Source: Marinifaba aquimaris
Lineage (GTDB): Bacteria > Pseudomonadota > Gammaproteobacteria > Enterobacterales > Alteromonadaceae
Reading direction: 5' to 3'
DNA length: 64,000 bases
Assembly (NCBI RefSeq): GCF_013328345.1
Contig: NZ_JABULX010000019.1
Span: 1 to 64,000, forward strand
Shown here: one piece after another, positions 50,445 through 60,892 of the stretch
How positions within the stretch are numbered: the first letter of the stretch is position 1
Layout of the letters: each line of letters opens with the position of its first letter
Notes under the pieces: generated by a model
The model's database searches: none
The model's input: the letters and a program-made list of their open reading frames with translations, nothing else
What the model was told of the DNA's origin: nothing
Translations under genes and position numbers: made by a program

Positions 50445-52502
50445 ATGAGTAAGCAGTCCCTTTTTTTCGAAAAAGAGCTTAGCTGGTTATCTTTTAACGA
50501 AAGAGTTTTACAAGAAGCCGCCGATGAACAAGTGCCCATAATTGAGCGAATTCGTTTTTTAGGTATTTTTTCCAATAACCTTGACGAGTTCTATCGCGTT
50601 CGCGTGGCTGATGTAAAAAGAAGGATCATGCTTGAAGATGCCAAAGGTGATAGCAATGACGCCACCTTATTACTGCATCAAATTCAATCTAAAGTACTCG
50701 AGTTACAAAGTCAGTTTGAATCCAACTACAAGTCGGTGATCAAAGGCTTAACTAAACGAAAAATTCACTTTGTAACCGACCAAGACTTAACGGCTTTTCA
50801 AAGTAAGTGGGTAAAGAAGTACTTCAAGACAGAAGTAAAAGCGCACATGGCGCCAATTATTGTCTCGAAAAAGACGGACTTGATAAAACATTTAGCAGAC
50901 TCTGCGAGTTATCTTGCCATTGGCATGTCTAAAGGCGATGAAACTCAGTTGGCGATTTTAGATATTCCAACTGATGCTTTATCTCGATTTGTTCTACTCC
51001 CACCTGAACGCAGTAAAGTAAAAAAATCTATTATTCTGCTCGATGATATCATTCGCCATTGCTTGGATGATATTTTTGGTGGCTTCTTCGATTTTGATGA
51101 TATTACTGCCCATTCGTTCAAGCTAACGCGTGATGCAGAATATGGTCTCACTGATGAAATCGACCAAAGCTTAGTTGAACAAACTTCAGAAGCACTCAAA
51201 CAAAGACTTTATGCCGAGCCGACACGTGTCGTTTACGACAGAGAAATGCCGGATAAAGTCGTAAAACTATTAGGTAACAAGTTATCCATTGGCAAAGTTG
51301 AAGATAGCCTATTACCTGGTGGCCGTTATCGCAATTTTAAAGACTTCATTGGCTTTCCGAATGTAGGCCGCGCATACCTTGAAAACAAGCCATTACCTGC
51401 ATTAAGGCATCCTGACTTTGATAAATTTGAAAACTATTTTGATGCTATCAAAAACAAGGATATTTTACTGTATTACCCTTATCACACTTTTGATCACTTT
51501 ACAGAGCTAGTTAGGCAAGCGGCATTCGATCCCAATGTTAAGAGTATTAAATTAAACATTTACCGCGTTGCTAAAAACTCTAAGATTATTTACTCGCTGA
51601 TGGATGCGATTAAAAATGGCAAATCGGTAAAAGTCGTAGTCGAATTAAAAGCCAGATTCGATGAGTCGAACAATATCGAGTGGGCTAAACAAATGACCGA
51701 TGCGGGTATTCGCGTGGTATTTAGTACACAAAATTTAAAAATCCACTCCAAGCTCTGTTTAATTTCACGTGTAGAAGATGATGAAGTCGTCAATTATGTG
51801 CATATCGGAACAGGTAATTTCCACGAAAAAACGGCCAAGATATACACCGATTACAGCTTGTTTTTGCGTAACAGCGAAATTTCATCTGAAGTTGAGCAGG
51901 TATTTGAATTTGCCGAAAACTTGCACCGAAGACCTAAATTCCAGCATATTTTTGTCTCCCCGATTAACTTCAGAAGCCGACTTGCCAATTTAATCGACTT
52001 TGAAATCAGTCAGGCAAAGCAAGGACAAAAAGCTAAAATCACAGCCAAAATTAATAATTTGGTCGATGAAAAATTAGTATTAAAACTCTACGAAGCCAGT
52101 CAAGCAGGGGTTCAAGTTAAACTGATAGTGCGTGGTATGTGCTCATTAATCCCCCAAGTTGAAGGCTTAAGCGAACATATAGAAGTCATTAGTATTGTCG
52201 ATCGCTTCTTAGAACACCCAAGGGTCTTTATTTTTCATCATGCAGGTGAAGATAAAACCTATATTTCATCAGCAGACTGGATGACGCGTAATTTAGATCA
52301 CCGTATTGAGGTCGCTACACCGATTTACGAAGAGAGTTTGAAAAAAACCATTAAGAACATATTTTCAATCGAATTTAGTGATACAACGAAAGCCCGTGTA
52401 GTTGACGCTCAGCAGTCAAATGCTTATGTTAAGCGCGGTAACAGAAGAAAAATCCGCTCTCAACATGCCATTTATGAGTACTTAAAAGGCAAAGCAGAAT
52501 AA
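50445..52502 (+). CDS. ppk1: Polyphosphate kinase 1
   Basis: Reversibly transfers the terminal phosphate of ATP to polyphosphate. 685 residues, as in E. coli Ppk (688). The N-terminal domain FEKELSWLSFNERVLQEAAD is classic. The phospholipase-D-like halves carry the catalytic histidines in NLKIHSKLCLI (autophosphorylated His, near residue 430) and the second HKD-like block in RFLEHPRVFIFHHAGEDKTYISSADWMTRNLDHRIEV. ATP-binding FPNVGRAYLENKP-type region is also recognisable. Followed by ppx after 13 bases: a typical ppk-ppx operon that makes and degrades polyphosphate. Confidence 0.97.
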   Translation: MSKQSLFFEKELSWLSFNERVLQEAADEQVPIIERIRFLGIFSNNLDEFYRVRVADVKRRIMLEDAKGDSNDATLLLHQIQSKVLELQSQFESNYKSVIKGLTKRKIHFVTDQDLTAFQSKWVKKYFKTEVKAHMAPIIVSKKTDLIKHLADSASYLAIGMSKGDETQLAILDIPTDALSRFVLLPPERSKVKKSIILLDDIIRHCLDDIFGGFFDFDDITAHSFKLTRDAEYGLTDEIDQSLVEQTSEALKQRLYAEPTRVVYDREMPDKVVKLLGNKLSIGKVEDSLLPGGRYRNFKDFIGFPNVGRAYLENKPLPALRHPDFDKFENYFDAIKNKDILLYYPYHTFDHFTELVRQAAFDPNVKSIKLNIYRVAKNSKIIYSLMDAIKNGKSVKVVVELKARFDESNNIEWAKQMTDAGIRVVFSTQNLKIHSKLCLISRVEDDEVVNYVHIGTGNFHEKTAKIYTDYSLFLRNSEISSEVEQVFEFAENLHRRPKFQHIFVSPINFRSRLANLIDFEISQAKQGQKAKITAKINNLVDEKLVLKLYEASQAGVQVKLIVRGMCSLIPQVEGLSEHIEVISIVDRFLEHPRVFIFHHAGEDKTYISSADWMTRNLDHRIEVATPIYEESLKKTIKNIFSIEFSDTTKARVVDAQQSNAYVKRGNRRKIRSQHAIYEYLKGKAE

Positions 52503-52515
52503 TTCAGGACGACTC

Positions 52516-54030
52516 ATGCAGCAACATCAAGATACCACGAGTAATCAACAAACCTACGCAGCGTTAGATTTGGGCTCCAACAGCTTTCATTTAATTGTTG
52601 CAAGAGTCAGTCATAACCAAATTCAAACGCTGCACAAAATTAAAAAACGGGTCCGCTTAGCCCAAGGTTTAGATAAAAATGGTTTTCTCAATAAAGAGAC
52701 CATTAACTTAGGCCTTGAGGCATTGAGTCAAATAGCGCCAAGCCTAGCCGATATCCCAGCAGAAAATATTCGAATTGTTGCCACCTATACACTTAGAGCA
52801 GCAAGAAACGCGTATGACTTTATCGAGCAAGCACAGCAAATATTGCCATACCCTATTGAAGTGATCAGTGGCATTGAGGAAGCTCGCCTTATTTACCAGG
52901 GCTTTGCTCACTCAAGCAGCGACGATGCAAAAAGGCTGGTTATTGATATTGGCGGTGGCAGCACTGAGCTCATCATAGGTAAGGACTTCAGTACCGAAAA
53001 GTTGACTTCAAAAGCAATGGGGTGTGTTAGTTTTGCTGAACAATTTTTTGCCGATGGTGCGCTAACCGACCAAGCATTCGAATTGGCAATTATCGCAGCT
53101 GAGCAAGAATTAGAAGAGATCAGTCTCGATTATCAGAGTATCGGCTGGCAAGCCTGCTATGGCACCTCAGGAACAATCAAAGCTATTTCCGAAGCTGTCT
53201 CTCAAGCGGGATGGTTAGACGCAGATGAAACCATCAAACTTAAACACTTAGAAAAGTTAAAGCAATTACTACTGAGTTTTGGTCATATTGACCAAATAGC
53301 ATTACCCGGCGTAAGTGAGCAAAGAAAGCCCGTACTCGCAGGTGGTTTAGCGATTTTAATCGCTATTTTTGAGAGTTTTGAAATAGAAGCATTAACTTAC
53401 TCAGATACCGCGCTTCGAGATGGTCTACTTTATGAGCTAGCCAATGCAGACAAGTACGAGATAAAACAAAGAACCGTTGCTAGTTTGCAAGCTCAATACG
53501 AAGTTGACTTAGTTCAGGCCGAGCGCGTCAATGAAACCGCTCAACAATTACTGACTATGTGGCAGCAACAGCATCAAAAAGCTAACGGTGCGGTGTTGAG
53601 TAAGCTTTTGTGTTGGGCGAGCCAACTTCATGAAGTTGGCTTACAAATTAACTCAACGGGTTTTCATAAACACTCAGCTTACATCATTGAAAACACGAAT
53701 TTAACGGGCTTTAACCAAGAAGAGCAACGCATTTTAGCGACTTTGGTCAGATTTCAGCGCAAGAAATTAAAAGCACTCGAAGTCCCCACACTCTCCTCCT
53801 ACAAATCAAAAGACATCTTAATTTTGATACGCATCTTAAGAATTGCCCTGGTGCTCAATTTAAGACGCATCAACCGTGACATTCAGCATTTTAAGATAGA
53901 ACTGGGTAGTACTATTTCAATTCACTTGCCACCAGAGATCGCAAGTTCAGATCCGCTATTACTCGCTGATTTACAAGCAGAGCAAATCGCTCAAACAGAT
54001 GTTGATCTAAAGTTTAATCTCAAGTCTTAA
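52516..54030 (+). CDS. ppx: Exopolyphosphatase (Ppx/GppA family)
   Basis: Removes terminal phosphates from polyphosphate. The actin-like ATPase fold is shown by ALDLGSNSFHLIVARV (about 11-26), the catalytic Glu in SGIEEARLIYQGFAHS, and LVIDIGGGSTELIIG (about 141-155). The second half (about 310-504) is the HD-like domain with CWASQLHEVGLQINSTGFHKHSAYIIENTNLTGF. Paired with ppk it is more likely Ppx than GppA. Length 504 versus 513 in E. coli. Second gene of the operon. Confidence 0.93.
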   Translation: MQQHQDTTSNQQTYAALDLGSNSFHLIVARVSHNQIQTLHKIKKRVRLAQGLDKNGFLNKETINLGLEALSQIAPSLADIPAENIRIVATYTLRAARNAYDFIEQAQQILPYPIEVISGIEEARLIYQGFAHSSSDDAKRLVIDIGGGSTELIIGKDFSTEKLTSKAMGCVSFAEQFFADGALTDQAFELAIIAAEQELEEISLDYQSIGWQACYGTSGTIKAISEAVSQAGWLDADETIKLKHLEKLKQLLLSFGHIDQIALPGVSEQRKPVLAGGLAILIAIFESFEIEALTYSDTALRDGLLYELANADKYEIKQRTVASLQAQYEVDLVQAERVNETAQQLLTMWQQQHQKANGAVLSKLLCWASQLHEVGLQINSTGFHKHSAYIIENTNLTGFNQEEQRILATLVRFQRKKLKALEVPTLSSYKSKDILILIRILRIALVLNLRRINRDIQHFKIELGSTISIHLPPEIASSDPLLLADLQAEQIAQTDVDLKFNLKS

Positions 54031-54115
54031 AAGATACGCCCTAACTCACTTGAATTAACGACTAAGTGTTCATATCTTATTGAACAACTTAATTTAAATT
54101 ACCTTAAGGCCAAAC

Positions 54116-55081
54116 ATGACCATTAAACTGGGTATCGTGATGGATCCCATCGCGGATATAAATATTAAAAAAGATACAAGTTTTGCTATGTTACTCGCAG
54201 CTCAATCGCGCGGCTACGAGCTTTACTACATGGAAATGCAAGATTTGTATATCGAAAATGGCCGCGCCTACGGCACGATGAAATCGTTAACGGTAAAAAA
54301 TGATGCTGATACTTGGTATGAGTTTGGTGAAGATTATGATTGGCCTCTAGCAGAATTAGACACCATTTTAATGAGAAAGGATCCGCCTTTCGATACTGAG
54401 TACATTTATGCAACCTATATGCTTGAGCGTGCTGAAAATGAAGGGACTTTGATTGTAAACAAACCTCAAAGTTTAAGAGATGCCAATGAAAAGCTTTACA
54501 CGTCTTGGTTTCCACAGTGCTGTCCAACCAGTATTGTTACCCGCTCTGCAGATAAAATCAGAGCATTTTACAACGAGCATCAAGACATCATTTTAAAGCC
54601 TCTAGACGGAATGGGCGGCGCATCAATCTTTCGCTTAAAACCAAATGATGCCAATGTAGGTGTTATTATTGAAACATTAACCAATCACGGTCAACAATAC
54701 GCGATGGTGCAAACGTATATCCCAGAAATCAAACAAGGCGATAAACGTATATTAGTGATTGATGGCGAGCCAATTGACTATTGTTTAGCAAGAATACCGG
54801 CAAAAGGAGAAACCCGAGGAAACTTAGCAGCTGGCGGGTCAGGTGTTGCACAGCCTCTATCAGACAGTGATAGATGGATTGTTGAACAATTAGCCGATAC
54901 GCTAAAAGAAAAAGGACTTATTTTTGTTGGTTTAGATGTCATCGGTGACAAACTAACAGAAATCAATGTGACCTCTCCTACCTGCGTAAAAGAAATTGAA
55001 GCGGCTTATGATATCGACATTACAGGTAAATTATTTGACGCGATAGAACGCAGGCTCGCATCAAACAAAACAACAGGCTAG
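54116..55081 (+). CDS. gshB: Glutathione synthetase
   Basis: ATP-grasp ligase joining gamma-glutamylcysteine and glycine. The 321-residue protein aligns with E. coli GshB (316) end to end: MDPIADINIKKDTSFAMLLAAQ at the N-terminus, MRKDPPFDTEYIYATYMLE, the ATP-grasp block ILKPLDGMGGASIFR, ARIPAKGETRGNLAAGGSG (the glycine-rich lid) and EINVTSPTCVKEIEA at the metal site. It follows ppx by 86 bases without an evident terminator. Shows that glutathione is the expected main thiol, which makes the BshA-like protein at 16463 noteworthy. Confidence 0.97.
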   Translation: MTIKLGIVMDPIADINIKKDTSFAMLLAAQSRGYELYYMEMQDLYIENGRAYGTMKSLTVKNDADTWYEFGEDYDWPLAELDTILMRKDPPFDTEYIYATYMLERAENEGTLIVNKPQSLRDANEKLYTSWFPQCCPTSIVTRSADKIRAFYNEHQDIILKPLDGMGGASIFRLKPNDANVGVIIETLTNHGQQYAMVQTYIPEIKQGDKRILVIDGEPIDYCLARIPAKGETRGNLAAGGSGVAQPLSDSDRWIVEQLADTLKEKGLIFVGLDVIGDKLTEINVTSPTCVKEIEAAYDIDITGKLFDAIERRLASNKTTG

Positions 55082-55110
55082 CTTGATGCTAGGTATAACT
55101 TTAAATAATA

Positions 55111-55138
55111 AAAAAGGAGCCAATTGGCTCCTTTTTTA
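55111..55138. terminator. Bidirectional Rho-independent terminator between gshB and guaA
   Basis: Perfect stem AAGGAGCC / GGCTCCTT with AATT loop and A/T runs on both sides; serves convergent gshB and guaA. Confidence 0.9.
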
Positions 55139-55154
55139 AATCATAATTGGGTGA

Positions 55155-56732
55155 TTATTCCCACTCAATTGTCGCTGGTGGCTTACCTGAAATATCGTAA
55201 ACCACACGAGAAATACCATCGATTTCATTGATGATACGGCTCGATACATGGCCTAAGAAGTCATACGGTAAGTGTGCCCAGTGAGCAGTCATAAAGTCGA
55301 TTGTTTCAACGGCACGTAAGCTGACAACCCAGTCATATTTACGACCATCGCCCATAACACCGACAGAGCGTACTGGTAAGAATACAGTAAAAGCTTGGCT
55401 TACTTTGTCATATAAATCGTGCTTGTATAGCTCTTCGATGAAGATAGCATCTGCACGACGTAATAAATCAGCGTACTCTTTTTTCACTTCACCTAAAATA
55501 CGTACACCTAAACCAGGACCTGGGAATGGGTGACGGTAAAGCATGTTGTAAGGTAGACCTAGCTCTAAACCAATTTTACGTACTTCATCTTTAAATAATT
55601 CACGTAAAGGCTCAACTAAACCAAGTTCCATGTCTTCTGGTAAACCACCAACGTTGTGGTGAGATTTGATGACATGCGCTTTACCTGTTTTAGACGCAGC
55701 TGATTCGATTACGTCAGGGTAAATAGTGCCTTGTGCTAACCACTTAGCGTTTTTCAGTTTACCCGCTTCTTCATCAAATACTTCAACAAACACGTTGCCA
55801 ATGATCTTGCGTTTCTTCTCTGGGTCATCTTCGCCTTTTAAGCGATCTAAGAAACGATCTTCAGCTTGAACATGAACGATATTTAAACCGAAATGATCAC
55901 CAAACATGTCCATTACCTGTTGACCTTCGTTCAAGCGAAGTAAACCATTATCAACAAATACACATGTTAATTTATCACCGATTGCACGGTGTAAAAGCAT
56001 AGCAACAACAGATGAATCAACACCACCTGATAAGCCAAGTACGACTTCATCATCGCCTACTTGTGCTTTCATTTTAGCAATCGCATCTTCAATGATTGAA
56101 GCTGAAGTCCAAAGCTTCTCACAACCACAAATGCCCACAACAAAGTTCTCTAAAATACGTAAACCTTGTTTAGTGTGCGTCACTTCAGGGTGGAATTGAA
56201 CGCCGTAAAAACGTTTTTCTTCATTAGACATAACTGCAAAAGGACAGCTGTCTGTTTTAGCAATCGTCGTAAAGTCGCTCGGAATAGCGTTAACTTTATC
56301 ACCGTGACTCATCCAAACATCTAATAATGCATTGCCATCAGCGGCAATCGCATCTTCGATATTTTTAAGTAATGCTGATTCTGCAACTACTTCAACTTGA
56401 GCATAGCCAAACTCACGCTCGTTAGATACTTCAACCGAGCCACCTAACTGATGAGACATCGTTTGCATGCCGTAACAAATACCTAATACAGGAACACCTG
56501 CATTAAAAACGTACTCAGGCGCACGTGGAGAATTATCTTCTGTAACACTCTCAGGACCACCGGCTAAAATGATGCCGTTTGGCGCAAATTCTTTAATTTG
56601 CTCTTCTGTTACGTCCCAAGCCCAAAGCTCACAATAAACGCCGATTTCACGAACACGTCTTGCGATCAGCTGAGTATACTGAGAACCAAAATCTAAGATC
56701 AGGATCTTATGTGAATGAATATCTTGACTCAT
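55155..56732 (-). CDS. guaA: GMP synthase (glutamine-hydrolysing)
   Basis: Converts XMP to GMP with glutamine as nitrogen donor. The class I amidotransferase domain (1-200) has the catalytic Cys in [11 protein letters not shown] and its His and Glu in [11 protein letters not shown]. The ATP-pyrophosphatase domain (about 205-400) has the P-loop [17 protein letters not shown]. The C-terminal dimerisation domain ends with the conserved [10 protein letters not shown]. 525 residues equal E. coli GuaA. Second gene after guaB (gap 74 bases). Confidence 0.97.
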   Translation of the reverse strand: MSQDIHSHKILILDFGSQYTQLIARRVREIGVYCELWAWDVTEEQIKEFAPNGIILAGGPESVTEDNSPRAPEYVFNAGVPVLGICYGMQTMSHQLGGSVEVSNEREFGYAQVEVVAESALLKNIEDAIAADGNALLDVWMSHGDKVNAIPSDFTTIAKTDSCPFAVMSNEEKRFYGVQFHPEVTHTKQGLRILENFVVGICGCEKLWTSASIIEDAIAKMKAQVGDDEVVLGLSGGVDSSVVAMLLHRAIGDKLTCVFVDNGLLRLNEGQQVMDMFGDHFGLNIVHVQAEDRFLDRLKGEDDPEKKRKIIGNVFVEVFDEEAGKLKNAKWLAQGTIYPDVIESAASKTGKAHVIKSHHNVGGLPEDMELGLVEPLRELFKDEVRKIGLELGLPYNMLYRHPFPGPGLGVRILGEVKKEYADLLRRADAIFIEELYKHDLYDKVSQAFTVFLPVRSVGVMGDGRKYDWVVSLRAVETIDFMTAHWAHLPYDFLGHVSSRIINEIDGISRVVYDISGKPPATIEWE

Positions 56733-56760
56733 TAATTTGTTCCTATTTAGAAATAGAAAA

Positions 56761-56783
56761 GGCTGATATTGGAAATATCAGCC
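56761..56783 (-). terminator. Stem-loop between guaB and guaA
   Basis: Inverted repeat GGCTGATATT / AATATCAGCC with a 3-base loop and a short T run (TTTTCT) on the minus strand. May attenuate transcription into guaA or stabilise guaB mRNA. Confidence 0.5.
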
Positions 56784-56806
56784 TAGAATAGAAAGCTAAA
56801 GTTTGC

Positions 56807-58276
56807 TTAACCTAAACGGTAGTTAGGTGCTTCTTTAGTAATTTGAACATCGTGTACGTGTGACTCACCCATACCAGCAGACGTGATTTTCACGAACATT
56901 GCTTTAGTGTTTAAGTCTTTAATTGTACCGCAACCTGTTAAGCCCATTGCAGAGCGAATACCACCTAGTTGTTGGTGGATGATTGCGCTGATTGGACCTT
57001 TATAAGCTACGCGACCTTCGATTCCTTCTGGGACTAATTTATCGGCTTCATTTGACTTTTGGAAGTAACGATCAGATGAGCCTTCTTTTTGGTTCATCGC
57101 ACCTAATGAGCCCATACCGCGGTATGATTTGTAGTAACGACCTTGATATAACTCAACTTCACCCGGTGACTCTTCAGTACCTGCAAACATTGAGCCTAAC
57201 ATTACACAGCTTGCACCAGCGACTAATGCTTTAGCAATATCACCTGAGAAACGAATACCACCGTCAGCAATAACAGGAATACCGCGCTCTTTCATCGCTT
57301 CAGCAGCATCGGCTACAGCCGTGATTTGTGGCACACCACAACCAGTAACAATACGCGTAGTACAAATTGAACCAGGGCCAATACCCACTTTAACAGCGTT
57401 AACACCTGCATCAGCTAGCGCAATTGCACCCTCAGCAGTTGCTACGTTACCAGCAATTAACTGAACATCAGGGAAATTGTCACGCGTCCATTTAACGCGA
57501 TCTAATACGCCTTGAGAGTGACCATGAGAAGTATCAATTAAGATTACATCTGCACCAGCTTCAACTAACGCTTGAATGCGCTCTTCTGTTCCAGCGCCAA
57601 CACCAACAGCAGCACCAACTCGTAAGCGACCTAAATCGTCTTTACATGCATTTGGTTTTTCTTCTGCTTTTTGGAAGTCTTTAACTGTGATCATTCCTTG
57701 AAGTTTGAATGCATCATCAACCACTAACACTTTTTCAATGCGGTTAGCGTGCATTAAACCAAGGATTTCTTCACGTTGAGTGCTCTCTTTAACCGTAACT
57801 AACTTGTCTTTTTTAGTCATGATTTTAGAGATTGGTTGCGCTAAATTCGTCTCAAAACGAATATCGCGTGCAGTAACGATACCTTCTAAATTGTTATTGC
57901 TATCCACTACAGGGAAACCAGAGAACTTACAACGTTCAGATAATTCAATAACTTCACTGATTGTCATATCTGCAGTTACAGTGATAGGGTCAGAGACCAC
58001 ACCACTTTCATATTTCTTAACAGCACTAACTTGTTCCGCTTGCTGTTCAATTGTCATATTCTTGTGAATGAAACCAATACCGCCTTCTTGCGCTAAAGCA
58101 ATTGCTAACGAAGATTCAGTAACAGTATCCATCGCAGATGAAATCATCGGGATGTTTAAGTCAATATCTGTTGTCAGGCGCGTTTTTAAATCGGCAGTAT
58201 GTGGTAGTACCGTTGAATGGGCTGGTACGAGGAGGACGTCGTCGAACGTCAAAGCTTCTTGAGCTATTCTTAGCAT
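56807..58276 (-). CDS. guaB: IMP dehydrogenase
   Basis: Oxidises IMP to XMP with NAD, committing step of guanine nucleotide synthesis. The start is the ATG at 58276 ([21 protein letters not shown]) with GAGAAG upstream; a TTG two codons earlier lies closer to that site and is less likely. Residues 1-90 and 205-489 form the TIM barrel, with two CBS domains between (about 95-200). The catalytic Cys is in [18 protein letters not shown], and [18 protein letters not shown] is the flap. 489 residues, as usual. Confidence 0.97.
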   Translation of the reverse strand: MLRIAQEALTFDDVLLVPAHSTVLPHTADLKTRLTTDIDLNIPMISSAMDTVTESSLAIALAQEGGIGFIHKNMTIEQQAEQVSAVKKYESGVVSDPITVTADMTISEVIELSERCKFSGFPVVDSNNNLEGIVTARDIRFETNLAQPISKIMTKKDKLVTVKESTQREEILGLMHANRIEKVLVVDDAFKLQGMITVKDFQKAEEKPNACKDDLGRLRVGAAVGVGAGTEERIQALVEAGADVILIDTSHGHSQGVLDRVKWTRDNFPDVQLIAGNVATAEGAIALADAGVNAVKVGIGPGSICTTRIVTGCGVPQITAVADAAEAMKERGIPVIADGGIRFSGDIAKALVAGASCVMLGSMFAGTEESPGEVELYQGRYYKSYRGMGSLGAMNQKEGSSDRYFQKSNEADKLVPEGIEGRVAYKGPISAIIHQQLGGIRSAMGLTGCGTIKDLNTKAMFVKITSAGMGESHVHDVQITKEAPNYRLG

Positions 58277-58320
58277 TTGCAACTTCTCACTGTAAAATTA
58301 AAAGTGAATTGGGCTTATTT

Positions 58321-58341
58321 TAAGGGCGGGACTTGCCCTTA
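58321..58341 (-). other. Hairpin in the guaB leader
   Basis: Six-base-pair stem AAGGGC / GCCCTT, about 45-65 bases upstream of the guaB start. It may be part of the 5' UTR or a stop signal for opposite transcription. I see no known riboswitch core. Confidence 0.3.
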
Positions 58342-58541
58342 GTTGCGGCAGAATTTTAACGGTTTTCAGCTTTCAGGTAAACTTAAATTTAATTTTTATG
58401 CCAATTAAGGTGTAAATAAATTTGTTTTTTAACGACTTACCCTTAGATTTTAAACAAACTTATCAAAACAAACAGACAAAAGCTGTTAAAATTGGCCACC
58501 ATAAATGGTTCCCAGCCTCGATTCTTTTAGGTCATTAAGAG

Positions 58542-59882
58542 ATGAAATTCAATCCAAGTACTAATATCTATACCGTTTCACGCCTTAACAGTGAAGTTAA
58601 ACAATTACTAGAAGGCCACTTTTTACAAGTTTGGCTTGAAGGAGAAATATCTAATTTAGTTAAAGCGGGTTCAGGGCATTGGTATTTCAAGTTAAAAGAT
58701 GAGCGTGCTCAAGTTCAATGTGCCATGTTCAAAGGCAGCAATCGGCACGTCAGGTTCAACGTACAAAATGGTGAGCAAGTTCTCATCAAAGCGAAAATAA
58801 GCTTATATGAACCACGTGGTGATTATCAATTGATTGCAGAGTCAATGGAATCAGCTGGTGAAGGAAAATTAAAACAAGCTTTCGAACAATTAAAATTCCA
58901 ACTTGCCTCTCAAGGTTACTTTGCGCAAGAGCAAAAAAAGCCGCTGCCAGAGCACATCAAAACGATAGGTCTGATCACATCAGCATCAGGCGCAGCAGTT
59001 GAAGACATGATCACTGTGCTTGGTCGACGTGCTCCTCAGCTTAAAATCATCATCTACCCTTGCCTAGTTCAAGGCGAATTAGCAGCTAACCAAATTGCAT
59101 CTCAAGTTTATTTAGCCAATCAAAGAGATGAAGTTGATGTATTAATTGTCGGTCGAGGCGGAGGCTCACTAGAAGACTTATGGGCATTTAACGAAGAAAT
59201 CGTCGCTCATGCTATCTTCCAATCACGCTTGCCTATCATCAGTGCAGTGGGACATGAGATTGATGTCACCATTAGTGACTTTGTTGCAGATATCCGGGCA
59301 GCAACCCCATCTGCTGCGGCAGAAATAGTCTCTCAGCAAGCAATGGACAATAGCCATATTGTTAATCAATACAAAGATAAGCTAGCTCTTGCATTGCAGG
59401 CGTCTATTCAGCATTTCAAAGCACAAATTAATAGTTATGAACTTAGACTGTCAAAACAAGACCCCAAACGCGATCTACAATTTAAACAACAAAAAGTTGA
59501 TGAAATTAACTTTCGCTTAAACGCCGCAATCAAAGCGATTTTAACGCAACAAAATCAACGACTGAATAAAGCTGAACATAGTTTAAAAAAACACTCACCA
59601 AGAGAACAGGTAAAAAAAATCAGCCATAAACATGAATTGCTCACTCGTCGATTAAACCAAGCCATAACTCAGTTAGTACAAGATAAGCAACACCAATTGA
59701 GCTTAAAAGCGGAGAAGCTAAATGCCTATAGCCCACTGGCTACACTTGGTCGAGGTTACAGTCTTACCTTCGATGACAAACAGCAAGTAGTGCGTTCAAG
59801 TAAGACCGTAGAAACGGGACAAAAACTTGATGTCCTTTTACAGGACGGTAAACTAGCCTGCCAAGTTATCGGTAAATCATAA
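58542..59882 (+). CDS. xseA: Exodeoxyribonuclease VII large subunit
   Basis: Nuclease subunit of exonuclease VII; partner of XseB at 31561. The OB-fold domain (1-105) begins YTVSRLNSEVKQLLEGHFLQVWLEGEISNL. The catalytic domain has IGLITSASGAAVEDM and the VGRGGGSLEDLWAFNEE motif, then SAVGHEIDVTISDFVADIRAATPSAAAE. A long coiled-coil region (about 270-400) binds XseB copies. C-terminal LATLGRGYSLTF is conserved. 446 residues, near E. coli (456). Followed by the acyltransferase gene after 18 bases. Confidence 0.96.
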   Translation: MKFNPSTNIYTVSRLNSEVKQLLEGHFLQVWLEGEISNLVKAGSGHWYFKLKDERAQVQCAMFKGSNRHVRFNVQNGEQVLIKAKISLYEPRGDYQLIAESMESAGEGKLKQAFEQLKFQLASQGYFAQEQKKPLPEHIKTIGLITSASGAAVEDMITVLGRRAPQLKIIIYPCLVQGELAANQIASQVYLANQRDEVDVLIVGRGGGSLEDLWAFNEEIVAHAIFQSRLPIISAVGHEIDVTISDFVADIRAATPSAAAEIVSQQAMDNSHIVNQYKDKLALALQASIQHFKAQINSYELRLSKQDPKRDLQFKQQKVDEINFRLNAAIKAILTQQNQRLNKAEHSLKKHSPREQVKKISHKHELLTRRLNQAITQLVQDKQHQLSLKAEKLNAYSPLATLGRGYSLTFDDKQQVVRSSKTVETGQKLDVLLQDGKLACQVIGKS

Positions 59883-59900
59883 AAACTAGGATAAACCACT

Positions 59901-60824
59901 TTGCAAGCGCCTCAATTTTCCTTCGCTTTTCTTGCTCCTAAATATTGGCTTAACTGGCTTGGCTTAGCCTGCCTTTATCTTATCTCTTGGTTGCCATATA
60001 AACTCCAATTAAAGCTAGGGTGCCTACTTGGCTTATTTCTCTATTGCTTTTTTAAACGCCGCGTCAAAATTGCTCAAGTCAATGTCAAAATGTGTTTTCC
60101 TGATATGCCTGAGGCGCAAAGGGAAGCCATGGTACGAGATAACTTTAAATCGACTGGCATCGCTTTTTTTGAGTCTGGTATGGCTTGGTGGTGGCCATCT
60201 TGGCGAGTAAAGAAACTCGCTAAAGTGGAAGGTGTTGAAAATATTATAAAAGCAAAAGAATCTGGTAAGGGCGTTCTAGTCGTAGCGCACCATATGCTGT
60301 GTATGGAGATGTGTAACCGTATCGTTGGCCTACACAACCCTAACATAGGTTTTTATCGCCCACACAATAATGCTCTTATGGAGTATATTCAGTATCGGGG
60401 CCGAATGCGTGATAACCGTTATCAAATTGGCAAAAAAGATATTCGCGGCCTTTATCGCGCGCTGGGAGAAAACGAATCAGTTATTTATCTACCGGATCAA
60501 GATTATGGACGAAGAAAGGCCGTGTTTGTACCATTTTTTGCCGAGCAAAAAGCCTGTACAACAACAGGTACAAGTATGATCGCCCGTGACTCTGGTTGTC
60601 AGCTCGTTATCACAACCGCTTATCGCAACAAAGATAACTCAGGCTATACCATTAAGTTCGATGGTCCACTTGAGGGCTACCCATCTGGCGATGACACAGA
60701 AGATGCAACTCGCATCAATAAAATGATGACAGACCGAATCTTAGTGGCGCCTGAACAATACATGTGGTTGCACAGACGTTTTAAAACCAGAGAAGATAAG
60801 AAAAAAGGCGAAGTATACGAATAA
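59901..60824 (+). CDS. LpxL/LpxM-type lipid A secondary acyltransferase
   Basis: Inner-membrane acyl-ACP-dependent acyltransferase that adds a secondary fatty acid to lipid A. An N-terminal membrane helix (about 15-32) is followed by the HX4E catalytic motif in VVAHHMLCMEMCNR (near residue 132). YLPDQDYGRRKAVFVPFFAEQKACTTTGTSMIARDSGC is the conserved substrate block, and EQYMWLHRRFKTR closes the domain. 307 residues, as in LpxL. LpxL and LpxM cannot be told apart by eye. Start is TTG at 59901 with AGGA about nine bases upstream; it forms an operon with xseA. Confidence 0.88.
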   Translation: MQAPQFSFAFLAPKYWLNWLGLACLYLISWLPYKLQLKLGCLLGLFLYCFFKRRVKIAQVNVKMCFPDMPEAQREAMVRDNFKSTGIAFFESGMAWWWPSWRVKKLAKVEGVENIIKAKESGKGVLVVAHHMLCMEMCNRIVGLHNPNIGFYRPHNNALMEYIQYRGRMRDNRYQIGKKDIRGLYRALGENESVIYLPDQDYGRRKAVFVPFFAEQKACTTTGTSMIARDSGCQLVITTAYRNKDNSGYTIKFDGPLEGYPSGDDTEDATRINKMMTDRILVAPEQYMWLHRRFKTREDKKKGEVYE

Positions 60825-60892
60825 AGCAGCTTTTGTAGACTATTTGTATCATTTTTATTATGGTTCATTTATGTCTAATCTGAGAGTTAATT

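Noticed and set aside
56733-56806. Possible riboswitch between guaB and guaA
   Set aside because: Only a simple hairpin is visible, with no purine or ppGpp riboswitch core.
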